Assembly (NCBI GenBank): GCA_000721375.1
Contig: JOGW01000017.1
Coordinates: 62,001 to 126,000, forward strand
DNA from: Streptomyces sp. NRRL B-3428
Lineage (GTDB): Bacteria > Actinomycetota > Actinomycetes > Streptomycetales > Streptomycetaceae
DNA: 64,000 nt
Direction: 5' to 3'
In this document: one piece after another, positions 51,041 to 59,142 of the stretch
Position numbering within the stretch: position 1 is the first letter of the stretch
Layout: each line of letters starts with the position of its first letter
Notes under the pieces: model-generated
Database searches by the model: none
Told to the model about the DNA's origin: nothing
What the model saw: only the letters and a program-made list of their open reading frames with translations
Translations under genes and position numbers: made by a program

Positions 51041-52233
51041 AGCGCCATCGTCATCGCCTCCACCGCGAGCAGCGGTGCCACATTGCGCTCCAGGGCCTCG
51101 CGGCAGGCCGAGACGGCCTCGATCCGGCGCAGCGTCGACTCGGGTGAGCCGGCGCGGGCCAGCCGCTCCAGGTTGTCGCGCTGATCCAGGTTGGCAAGGG
51201 CCACCTGGGAGCCCAACTGCAGGGCGAGCACGTCACGGTAGAAACCGGTGAGGTCGGTGAGCGCGAGGTCGAGGGTGTCGCGCTGGGTACGCGTACGCCG
51301 ACGCTTCTGCCGGTCCTCGAGGTCCTTCATCACCCCCGCGGTGCCACGCGGCATCCGTCCGCCCTGGCCACCGCCGAGCGCCGCCTTCAGCTCCTCGGTC
51401 TCCTTGGTGTCCACCTCTTCGGCCAGCTGCTTGGCGTCCTCCGCGGCGGAGTCGATCAGCTCCTGCGCGGCCTTGAGGCAGCCGCCGATGTCGTCCACGC
51501 GCAGCGGCAGTCTGAGCACGGCGGCCCGTCGCGCACGCGCCTGCTCGTCGGTGGCGAGCCTGCGCGCCCGGCCGATATGCCCTTGCGTGGCGGCCGCCGC
51601 GGCGGCCGCCACCGGCGGCTCGATGCCGTCGCGTCGTACGAGGATGTCGGCGACCGCGGCCACGGGCGGGGTGCGCAGGGTGAGGTGGCGGCAGCGGGAG
51701 CGGATCGTGGGCAGCACGTCTTCGAGCGAAGGCGCGCAGAGCAGCCAGACCGTACGGGGTGCGGGCTCCTCGACGGCCTTGAGCAGCACATTGCCGGCGC
51801 CTTCGGTGAGACGGTCGGCGTCCTCCAGGACGATCACCTGCCAGCGGCCGCCGGCCGGGGACATCTGGGCCTTGCGGACGAGGTCGCGGGTCTCCTTGAC
51901 GCCGATGCTCAGCAGGTCGGTACGGACCACCTGGACGTCGGCGTGTGTACCGATGAGCGCCGTGTGGCAGCCGTCGCAGAACCCGCAGCCCGGTGACCCG
52001 CCGAGCGCGCGGTCGGGGCTCACGCACTGCAGCGCGGCAGCGAAGGCGCGGGCGGCGGTGGACCGCCCGGATCCGGGCGGTCCGGTGAACAGCCACGCGT
52101 GCGTCATCTTGGAGCTCGACGGCAACTCGGCCCGCTCGGCCGCGGCGGTCACGTAGGCGTCGGCGTCCCTTGCGGCGGCCTCGAGCTGCGTGCTGACGCG
52201 CTCCTGACCTACGAGGTCATCCCATACGGGCAT
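51028..52233 (-). CDS. holB: DNA polymerase III subunit delta'
   Basis: Clamp-loader subunit that loads the beta clamp with DnaX and delta. The 401 residues contain the P-loop-like GPPGSGRSTAARA, the zinc-binding cysteines (QC...GCGFCDGC), the sensor region VIVLEDADRLTEGAGNVLLKAVEEP (in part) and the SRC motif TIRSRCRHLTL. The family's usual length is 330-400. Downstream of the kinase fusion gene by 135 nt on the same strand, as in other Streptomyces. Confidence 0.95.
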   Translation of the reverse strand: MPVWDDLVGQERVSTQLEAAARDADAYVTAAAERAELPSSSKMTHAWLFTGPPGSGRSTAARAFAAALQCVSPDRALGGSPGCGFCDGCHTALIGTHADVQVVRTDLLSIGVKETRDLVRKAQMSPAGGRWQVIVLEDADRLTEGAGNVLLKAVEEPAPRTVWLLCAPSLEDVLPTIRSRCRHLTLRTPPVAAVADILVRRDGIEPPVAAAAAAATQGHIGRARRLATDEQARARRAAVLRLPLRVDDIGGCLKAAQELIDSAAEDAKQLAEEVDTKETEELKAALGGGQGGRMPRGTAGVMKDLEDRQKRRRTRTQRDTLDLALTDLTGFYRDVLALQLGSQVALANLDQRDNLERLARAGSPESTLRRIEAVSACREALERNVAPLLAVEAMTMALRAG

Positions 52234-52368
52234 GGGGGCCGCCCTTCTTGTCCGTTACCGGGGGTGTGTCTCCCGGCCCGTCCATTGTGGGGCAAGGGAC
52301 TGACAGTGCTCGGCCGCCCGGCACCGGGGGCACAACTCCCGGGCCGGCGCTACGGGGGTCCGCAGGCG

Positions 52369-55300
52369 CTACCTGCGCCGCCCCCGACGCCCGTCCCCAT
52401 CCTCGTCATCGCGCTCGCCAAGCAACTCATCCGCCAGCGAAGGCAGATCGTCCAGCGGGGTCTCCTCCGCCCAGTCCGAGCGCGGACGGCGCCGAGGCGT
52501 GCCCGACTCGTCGACCTGCGGGAGCTCCCGCGTACGGTCCTCGCCCCCGCCCGAGGGCCGCTCGTCGCGGAACAGGCCCGGCGGGACACGGTCGCCCGGG
52601 CTCTCCCCCCGTACGGGAGACGCGGAGTCCTCACGTACCGGCGGGAGAACAGCCGTTTCCTCGGCCGGGCTCACCGCAGGGGCCGCATCCTCGCGTACGG
52701 CCGGAATCACAGCCGTCTCATCCGAGGCGGAGGCAGGAGCCGAAGGCTCGGCCCCAGCCCCAGGCGCCGACGGAAGCGGCGTGGAGACCGTCGTCTCCTC
52801 CGCCCCCTTCACGACCGGCGTCGGCACCGTGAGCTCCGCATCGGACACCGGAGCCGCAGCAGAGGTGGCGGTGGCCGCGGCAGCCGCCGCGGCGGCGACC
52901 CGCCGAGCCTCCTCGGCCCGCAGCAACGCCTCCTCCGCCTTGCGCTGCTTGTCGACCCGCCGCTCCTCGGCCTCGTCCCGCAGCCGCTGCTCCTCCGCGG
53001 CCTGCCGACGCCGGCGCTCCTCCTCGGCGGCCCGCAGCTGCTCCTCGGCCTCACGCCGACGGCGCTCCTCCTCGGCGAGCCGGCGCGCTTCCTCGGCCCG
53101 CGCACGAGCCTCCGCCGCCTGCCGCTCCTCCTCGAGGCGCCGCGCCTCCTCCAACTCCCGGCGCTTGCGCTCCTCTTCCTCGGCGCGAAGCCGGGCGAGC
53201 TGCTCCTGGCGCTCGCGCTCCAGGCGCTCCTCCTCGGCCTTGCGCGCGGCCTCTTCCTCCGCGCGCCGCCGCGCATCCTCCTCGGCCGCCTTGCGGGCCT
53301 CTTCCTGCGCCCGCTTCTCGGCGTCCGAGAGCGGAAGCAGCTGGTCGAGACGGTGGCGTACGACCGTGGTCACCGCCTCGGGGTCCTGACCCGCGTCGAC
53401 GACGAGATAGCGGGACGGATCGGCGGAGGCAAGCGTCAGGAATCCGGCGCGCACCCGCGCATGGAACTCCGCGGGCTCCGACTCAAGACGGTCCGGCGCC
53501 TCGGTGAAGCGCTCGCGCGCGGTCTCCGGCGAGACGTCGAGGAGCACCGTCAGATGCGGTACGAGACCATCCGTCGCCCAGCGCGAGATACGCGCGATCT
53601 CCGTCGGGGACAGGTCACGGCCGGCGCCCTGATACGCCACCGACGAATCGATGTAGCGGTCGGTGATGACCACCGCGCCCCGCTCAAGTGCCGGACGCAC
53701 CACCGTGTCCACGTGCTCGGCGCGGTCGGCCGCGTAGAGCAGCGCCTCCGCACGATGCGAAAGACCGGCGGAGGACACGTCGAGCAGGATCGAACGCAGC
53801 CGCTTGCCGACAGGCGTCGCCCCCGGCTCACGCGTCAGCACGACCTCGTGGCCCTTGGCGCGGATCCACTCGGCGAGCGCGTCGGCCTGCGTGGACTTGC
53901 CCGCGCCGTCGCCACCCTCCAAAGCGATGAAGAACCCGGTCGCAGCCGGCGCCTGCGCGGGCTCGCCGCCCCGCAGCGCATCGGTCAGATCGCGGCGCAG
54001 CGGCACCCCGGACCGGTCGTCGGTCTTGGCGAGCACAAGGGCGGCCACCGGCAGCAGCAGCGCACCGGCCAGCATCAGCAGGAAGGCCGCACCGCCGTGC
54101 GCGAAGACGAACTTGCCGTTCTCGATGCGGTGCTGGCCGATCAGACCGGCGAGCACCGGACCGGCGATCGCGGCCAGCGCGACCGTGACGCGGACGACGG
54201 CCTGCAGATGTTCGGTCGTCCGCGTCCGCCGGTAGTCCTCGACCTCCAGGTCGAGCAGCGCGTGCCCGGTGTTCGCGGCGACTCCCGCGGCCGTACCGGC
54301 GAGTGCGAGCAGCAGCAGAACGGTGGTCTGGTCCGGTACGAGACCTGCAGCCAGCAGACCGATCCCGGTCACCGCGACGGCCAGCGCGAGAAGGCGGCGG
54401 CGCGAGAGGGCGGGAAGTACGGAGGGCGCGATCCGGATGCCGAGTACGGTGCCGGCGGTCAGCGCGGTCACGAAGATCCCGAACAGAACGGGCCCGCCAC
54501 CCATGTCGATCGCATGCAGCACGGCCACGGAGACGGCGGCGGCAATCGCCCCGGCCACGCAGGCGCACGCGAAGACGAGCAGCGGGATGGCGCCCGTACG
54601 TCCCTTGTCGACACCGCTGCCGGTCTTCGGCCGGCGCAGACCCTCCAGCGGCGAACGGGCGCGCGGGGTCTGTGCGTCGGGAAGTTCGAGGAAGTAGACG
54701 ACGGACAGCGAGGCGGCGAAGAGCCCGGCCGCGACATACGAGGCGAGCGCGGCCTGGTGCTGCTCGAACCACAGCACCCCGGCCCCGAGCAGATTGCCGA
54801 TCAGGGTGGCGGCGATGAGCACGAGCGCGCCGATGGGCAGCGCGACGAATCCCGTACGAAGGGAGAGGCGCCGCAGCGCGTCGGTGTGATCCGGCAGCGG
54901 GCGCACGGTGGCGCCCTCCAGCGGAGGCGCGGGCAGCAGCGCGGGCGCGGCGCTCTCCCGGGCCACGGTCCAGAAGCGCTCGGCGACCCCGACCACGAAC
55001 CCGGTCACGAGCAGCACCGCGAAGGCGCTGTCCGGGGTCCAGTCGATCCACAGCGGCGCGATGATCAGGAGCGCGGCTCGTGAGCCGTCCGCCACGATCA
55101 TGGTCCAGCGGCGGTCGAGCGGCCCTTCGGCACTGGTGAGCGAGGTCAGCGGACCGAGCAGTACGGCGCCGAAGACCAAGGTCGCGAGGATCCGCACGGC
55201 GAAAACGGCCGCGACGGCGAAGGCGACTCCTCGGTATCCACCCCCGAACGACTGCTCGGCGAACGCGGCCTGCACCCCGAGCAGCACGAGAACGAGCAGC

Positions 55301-55434
55301 GCGAGCGCGTCCCCGATCCCGCCCACGAACTGAGCGCTCCACAGGCGCTTCAGCGGAGGATGGCGCAGCAGCGCACGCACGGCACGCTCGCGGGAGTCGG
55401 CGACCAGGGCGGCATCGGAGTCGTCTCGGGTCAT
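52369..55434 (-). CDS. tmk: Fusion: MFS-like membrane domain, thymidylate kinase, coiled coil
   Basis: 1021 residues in three parts. (1) 30-470: about twelve membrane segments of MFS character. (2) about 500-705: a complete dTMP kinase with P-loop GGDGAGKS (507-514), TREPGATPVGKRLR, AEALLYAADRAEH, DRYIDSSVAYQGAGR and LLDVSPE. (3) about 710-850: a Glu/Arg coiled coil of RRAEEEAARKAEEERL type, then a Pro/Glu disordered tail with two ETAVxPxVREDxA units. Makes dTDP from dTMP for DNA synthesis, here apparently at the membrane. Known in Streptomyces genomes as a dTMP kinase; the role of the extra parts is unknown. Confidence 0.93.
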   Translation of the reverse strand: MTRDDSDAALVADSRERAVRALLRHPPLKRLWSAQFVGGIGDALALLVLVLLGVQAAFAEQSFGGGYRGVAFAVAAVFAVRILATLVFGAVLLGPLTSLTSAEGPLDRRWTMIVADGSRAALLIIAPLWIDWTPDSAFAVLLVTGFVVGVAERFWTVARESAAPALLPAPPLEGATVRPLPDHTDALRRLSLRTGFVALPIGALVLIAATLIGNLLGAGVLWFEQHQAALASYVAAGLFAASLSVVYFLELPDAQTPRARSPLEGLRRPKTGSGVDKGRTGAIPLLVFACACVAGAIAAAVSVAVLHAIDMGGGPVLFGIFVTALTAGTVLGIRIAPSVLPALSRRRLLALAVAVTGIGLLAAGLVPDQTTVLLLLALAGTAAGVAANTGHALLDLEVEDYRRTRTTEHLQAVVRVTVALAAIAGPVLAGLIGQHRIENGKFVFAHGGAAFLLMLAGALLLPVAALVLAKTDDRSGVPLRRDLTDALRGGEPAQAPAATGFFIALEGGDGAGKSTQADALAEWIRAKGHEVVLTREPGATPVGKRLRSILLDVSSAGLSHRAEALLYAADRAEHVDTVVRPALERGAVVITDRYIDSSVAYQGAGRDLSPTEIARISRWATDGLVPHLTVLLDVSPETARERFTEAPDRLESEPAEFHARVRAGFLTLASADPSRYLVVDAGQDPEAVTTVVRHRLDQLLPLSDAEKRAQEEARKAAEEDARRRAEEEAARKAEEERLERERQEQLARLRAEEEERKRRELEEARRLEEERQAAEARARAEEARRLAEEERRRREAEEQLRAAEEERRRRQAAEEQRLRDEAEERRVDKQRKAEEALLRAEEARRVAAAAAAAATATSAAAPVSDAELTVPTPVVKGAEETTVSTPLPSAPGAGAEPSAPASASDETAVIPAVREDAAPAVSPAEETAVLPPVREDSASPVRGESPGDRVPPGLFRDERPSGGGEDRTRELPQVDESGTPRRRPRSDWAEETPLDDLPSLADELLGERDDEDGDGRRGRRR

Positions 55435-55508
55435 CCAGCCAGCCTATCCGGATGTAAAGCGTCCGCGGACCGTCTCCCGAACATAGGTCCGCCCCCTCAC
55501 CGTTCCAC

Positions 55509-55605
55509 CCAGCCCCTCCGGCGTTTGAGGAGATCCGCACGAAGTGCGGATGCGGGGGTCCGGGGGCGGAGCCTCCGGTTTCGGGAAGGGGCGGGGTGGG
55601 GGAAA
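55509..55605. repeat. Streptomyces dispersed repeat downstream of topA
   Basis: AGCCCCTCCGGCGTTTGAGG ... GGGGGTCCGGGGGCGGAGCC ... TTTCGGGAAGGGGCGG is a composite repeat found in many Streptomyces intergenic regions, from memory. Inside is a perfect hairpin ATCCGCAC-GAA-GTGCGGAT (55533-55551). Directly behind the topA stop, it may end that transcript. Confidence 0.65.
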
Positions 55606-55609
55606 GAAC

Positions 55610-58450
55610 TCAGTCCTCAGCCGGGGCCGAAGCCGCAGCCTTCTTCGCAGCCGCAGCCGTCTTCTTGGCCGGAGCCTTCTTCGCGGCAGTCTTCTTCGTC
55701 GCCGAAGCGGCCGTCTTCTTGGCGGCGGTCTTCTTCGCCGCCGTCTTCTTGGCCGGAGCCTTCTTCGCAGGCGCCTTCTTGGCCACCTTCTTCGCCGGCC
55801 CCTTGGCCCGCTTCTCCGCCAGGAGCTCGTACCCGCGCTCCGGCGTGATCTCCTCGACCGAGTCCGCCGCCCGCAGCGTCGCGTTCGTCTCGCCGTCCGT
55901 CACGTACGCCCCGAAGCGCCCGTCCTTGACGACCACCGGCTTGCCGGAGACCGGGTCCTCACCCAGCTCCTTCAGCGGCGGCTTCGCGGCGGCGCGCCCA
56001 CGCACCTTCGGCTGGGCGTAGATCGCGAGCGCCTCTTCGAGCGTGATCGAGAAGAGCTGCTCCTCGTTCTCCAGAGACCTGGAGTCCGTGCCCTTCTTCA
56101 GATACGGGCCGTAGCGCCCGTTCTGCGCGGTGATCTCCACACCCTCGGCGTCCGCTCCGACGATCCGCGGCAGCGACATCAGCGCCATCGCGTCGTCCAG
56201 CGTGACCGTGTCCAGGGACATCGTCTTGAACAGCGAGGCCGTCCGCGGCTTCACCGCGTTCTTGCCGGTCTTCGGCGTCCCCTCGGGCAGGATCTCCGTG
56301 ACGTACGGGCCATAGCGCCCGTCCTTCGCCACGATCTCGTTGCCCGACACCGGGTCCGTACCGAGCGCGAAGTCACCGCTCGGCTTGGCGAGCAGCTCCT
56401 CGGCCAGCTCGACCGTCAGCTCGTCCGGCGCCAAGTCGTCCTGAACGTCGGCCCGCTGGTGCCCCTCGGAGTCCTTCTCACCGCGCTCGATGTACGGGCC
56501 GTAGCGCCCGACGCGCAGCTTGATGTCATTGCCGACGGGGAACGACGAGATCTCCCGGGCGTCGATCGCACCGAGGTCGGTCACGAGCTCCTTGAGACCG
56601 CCGAGGTGGTCCCCGTCGCCGTTGCCCGCGTCGGAGGCCGCGCCCGTCGCGTCGCCCTCACCGAAGTAGAACCGCCGCAGCCACGGCACCGACTGCGCCT
56701 CGCCCCGCGCGATGCGGTCGAGGTCGTCCTCCATCTTGGCCGTGAAGCTGTAGTCGACGAGCCGCCCGAAGTGCTTCTCGAGCAGGTTGACCACGGCGAA
56801 GCTCAGGAAGGAGGGGACGAGCGCCGTGCCCTTCTTGAAGACGTAACCGCGGTCGAGGATGGTGCCGATGATCGAGGCGTACGTCGACGGCCGGCCGATC
56901 TCCCGCTCTTCGAGCTCCTTGACCAGCGAGGCCTCGGTGTAGCGGGCCGGCGGCTTGGTCGCGTGGCCGTCCACCGACAGGTCGTCGCAGGACAGACCGT
57001 CGCCCTCGGAGACCTGCGGAAGGCGGCGCTCACGGTCGTCGAGCTCCGCGTTCGGGTCGTCCGCGCCCTCGACGTACGCCTTGAGGAAGCCGTGGAACGT
57101 GATCGTCTTGCCGGACGCGCTGAACTCGGCGACCCGGCCGTCGGAAGCGGTGCCCGCGATCTTGACGGTGACCGAGTTACCGACCGCGTCCTTCATCTGC
57201 GAGGCGACGGTGCGCTTCCAGATCAGCTCGTAGAGCCGGAACTGGTCACCGGTCAGACCGGTCTCGGCCGGCGTACGGAAGCGGTCGCCCGAGGGACGGA
57301 TCGCCTCGTGCGCCTCCTGCGCGTTCTTGACCTTGCCGGCGTACGTACGCGGCTTGTCCGGCAGGTAGTCGGCGCCGTAGAGCTGGGTCACCTGGGTGCG
57401 GGCCGCATTGATCGCGGTGTCGGACAGCGTCGTGGAGTCCGTACGCATATAGGTGATGAAGCCGTTCTCGTACAGCTTCTGCGCCACCTGCATCGTCGCC
57501 TTCGCACCGAAGCCCAGCTTGCGCGAGGCCTCCTGCTGCAGGGTCGTGGTGCGGAAGGGCGCATACGGCGAGCGGCGGTACGGCTTGGACTCGACCGAGC
57601 GGACCGCGAACCGCGCGTTCTCCAGACCGGCGGCGAGCGCCCGGGCGTTCGCCTCGTCCAGGTGCAGGGTGCCCGCGCCCTTGATCTGGCCGAGCGAGTC
57701 GAAGTCACGGCCCTGCGCGACGCGCTTGCCGTCGACCGTGGTCAGACGGGCGATCAGCTGCGCGGGATCCGAGGCGTCGCCGCCGCGGCCGGTGCCGAAC
57801 GTGCCGGTCAGGTCCCAGTACTCGGCGGAGCGGAACGCGATGCGCTCACGCTCGCGCTCGACGACGAGCCGGGTCGCGACCGACTGCACACGGCCCGCCG
57901 AAAGCTTCGGCATGACCTTCTTCCACAGGACCGGCGAGACCTCGTAGCCGTAGAGGCGGTCGAGGATACGGCGGGTCTCCTGGGCGTCGACCATCCGCTT
58001 GTTGAGCTCGCGCGGCGTGGCGACGGCCTCCTGGATCGCGGCCTTGGTGATCTCGTGGAACACCATGCGCTTGACCGGGACCTTGGGCTTCAGGACCTCG
58101 AGGAGGTGCCACGCGATGGCTTCGCCCTCGCGGTCCTCATCGGTGGCGAGGAAGAGCTCGTCGGAGTCCTTGAGGAGATCCTTGAGCTTCTTGACCTGGG
58201 CCTTCTTGTCGGCGTTGACGACATAGATCGGCTCGAAGTCGTTGTTGACGTCGACACCGAGGCGGCGCACCTCGCCGGTGTACTTCTCCGGCACCTCGGC
58301 GGCGCCGCTCGGCAGGTCGCGGATGTGCCCGACGCTCGCCTCGACGACATATCCGGGGCCGAGGTAGCCCTTGATCGTCTTCGCCTTGGCAGGGGACTCG
58401 ACGATGACGAGTCGGCGGCCGCCCTTTGCGGTCTCGCTGGTCGGGGACAA
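55610..58450 (-). CDS. topA: DNA topoisomerase I
   Basis: Relaxes negative supercoils. 946 residues: TOPRIM (RRLVIVESPAKAKTIKGYLG, TDEDREGEAIAWHLLE), active-site Tyr in GFITYMRTDST, several repeats of a GRYGPY-containing C-terminal domain, and a Lys/Ala-rich tail (KKTAAKK, KKAPAKK units) that in Streptomyces gives high processivity. I choose the TTG at 58450 (SPTSETAKGGRRLVIVE) because GGAGAGAAGAG lies just upstream; the open frame extends to 58537 without a ribosome site. Confidence 0.95.
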   Translation of the reverse strand: MSPTSETAKGGRRLVIVESPAKAKTIKGYLGPGYVVEASVGHIRDLPSGAAEVPEKYTGEVRRLGVDVNNDFEPIYVVNADKKAQVKKLKDLLKDSDELFLATDEDREGEAIAWHLLEVLKPKVPVKRMVFHEITKAAIQEAVATPRELNKRMVDAQETRRILDRLYGYEVSPVLWKKVMPKLSAGRVQSVATRLVVERERERIAFRSAEYWDLTGTFGTGRGGDASDPAQLIARLTTVDGKRVAQGRDFDSLGQIKGAGTLHLDEANARALAAGLENARFAVRSVESKPYRRSPYAPFRTTTLQQEASRKLGFGAKATMQVAQKLYENGFITYMRTDSTTLSDTAINAARTQVTQLYGADYLPDKPRTYAGKVKNAQEAHEAIRPSGDRFRTPAETGLTGDQFRLYELIWKRTVASQMKDAVGNSVTVKIAGTASDGRVAEFSASGKTITFHGFLKAYVEGADDPNAELDDRERRLPQVSEGDGLSCDDLSVDGHATKPPARYTEASLVKELEEREIGRPSTYASIIGTILDRGYVFKKGTALVPSFLSFAVVNLLEKHFGRLVDYSFTAKMEDDLDRIARGEAQSVPWLRRFYFGEGDATGAASDAGNGDGDHLGGLKELVTDLGAIDAREISSFPVGNDIKLRVGRYGPYIERGEKDSEGHQRADVQDDLAPDELTVELAEELLAKPSGDFALGTDPVSGNEIVAKDGRYGPYVTEILPEGTPKTGKNAVKPRTASLFKTMSLDTVTLDDAMALMSLPRIVGADAEGVEITAQNGRYGPYLKKGTDSRSLENEEQLFSITLEEALAIYAQPKVRGRAAAKPPLKELGEDPVSGKPVVVKDGRFGAYVTDGETNATLRAADSVEEITPERGYELLAEKRAKGPAKKVAKKAPAKKAPAKKTAAKKTAAKKTAASATKKTAAKKAPAKKTAAAAKKAAASAPAED

Positions 58451-58788
58451 CGTGGCTCTTCTCTCCGGTCGACGCTCTCGCTGGCTGACACGTGCGGTCC
58501 GTATGCCTTCATACGGCTCTCCCGTGGACTTTTCCACGGCGGCGGCCCTATGCGTTCATACGGTGACGCTGCGGAGTGTGACGGTACAGCCCGCCCCCGT
58601 GTCAAACGGGAAAAGCCCGCAGCGGCCACTCGAACGGTAACCCGACTAGCGACATTCCTGCCGCCCGGACTGCCGACCTGGCCTTTCGCGAGTACGGGAG
58701 CCGTCTCTGCCGGATTGGCCGTTTCTTTCCCCTGCGCAGGCACCGCGCCGATCAGGGATACGCAGGTCGACTACCAGCGATACGTACG
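58451..58788 (-). promoter_or_regulatory. topA upstream region (338 bp without a gene)
   Basis: No coding bias on either strand. On the minus strand CCGTATGAASGCA occurs twice, 48 bp apart (58503-58515 and 58551-58563, plus-strand coordinates), close to the topA start. These could be paired promoter or regulator sites for topA, whose expression is supercoiling-sensitive in Streptomyces. No hairpin terminator for the upstream small gene is evident. Confidence 0.4.
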
Positions 58789-58986
58789 TCAGCTACGCAG
58801 GAAGCACCAGACGGAGAGCGCGAGGGCCGAGGCCGCGACCAGCGCGGCGAGCGTGGCGGACGTCACCGGTCGCGCGCCGTGGGCCACGGGCTGACGGTGG
58901 GCGACGCGGGCCACGGTCCACGTGATGAGGCCCGCTCCGAACAGCGCGAACACGGTGCCCGCGAAAATGGCCGGTCCGGTCTCCAT
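58789..58986 (-). CDS. Small two-span membrane protein
   Basis: 65 residues: two membrane segments (about 5-25 and 42-62) joined by a short basic loop (RVAHRQPVAHGARP). Almost every third codon position is G or C and GGGGAGG stands before ATG 58986, so it is a real gene despite its size. Unrecognised; conserved position near topA cannot be checked here. Confidence 0.75.
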   Translation of the reverse strand: METGPAIFAGTVFALFGAGLITWTVARVAHRQPVAHGARPVTSATLAALVAASALALSVWCFLRS

Positions 58987-59142
58987 GGCTGATTCCTCCC
59001 CGCCGTTTCCCTGTGGTCGCGGCAGGCTGGCAGTCCAGGACGACTGTCGGGCGTCCTGCGTACGAACCCCGGGTGAACGCCGCCGCCGTATTGCTCGGGC
59101 CGCCGCTCACGTCTCCGATCACGACTCCGCTCACGTCTCCGC

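Noticed and set aside
52099..55083. Nearly 1000-codon frame opposite the kinase fusion gene
   Set aside because: Shadow frame of the MFS-kinase gene, with repetitive basic sequence and no ribosome site.
55544..58894. Very long open frame (over 1100 codons) antisense to topA
   Set aside because: Its composition (Arg/Leu/Val/Asp-rich, no domains) is the usual shadow of a GC-rich gene; topA on the other strand has all its motifs.
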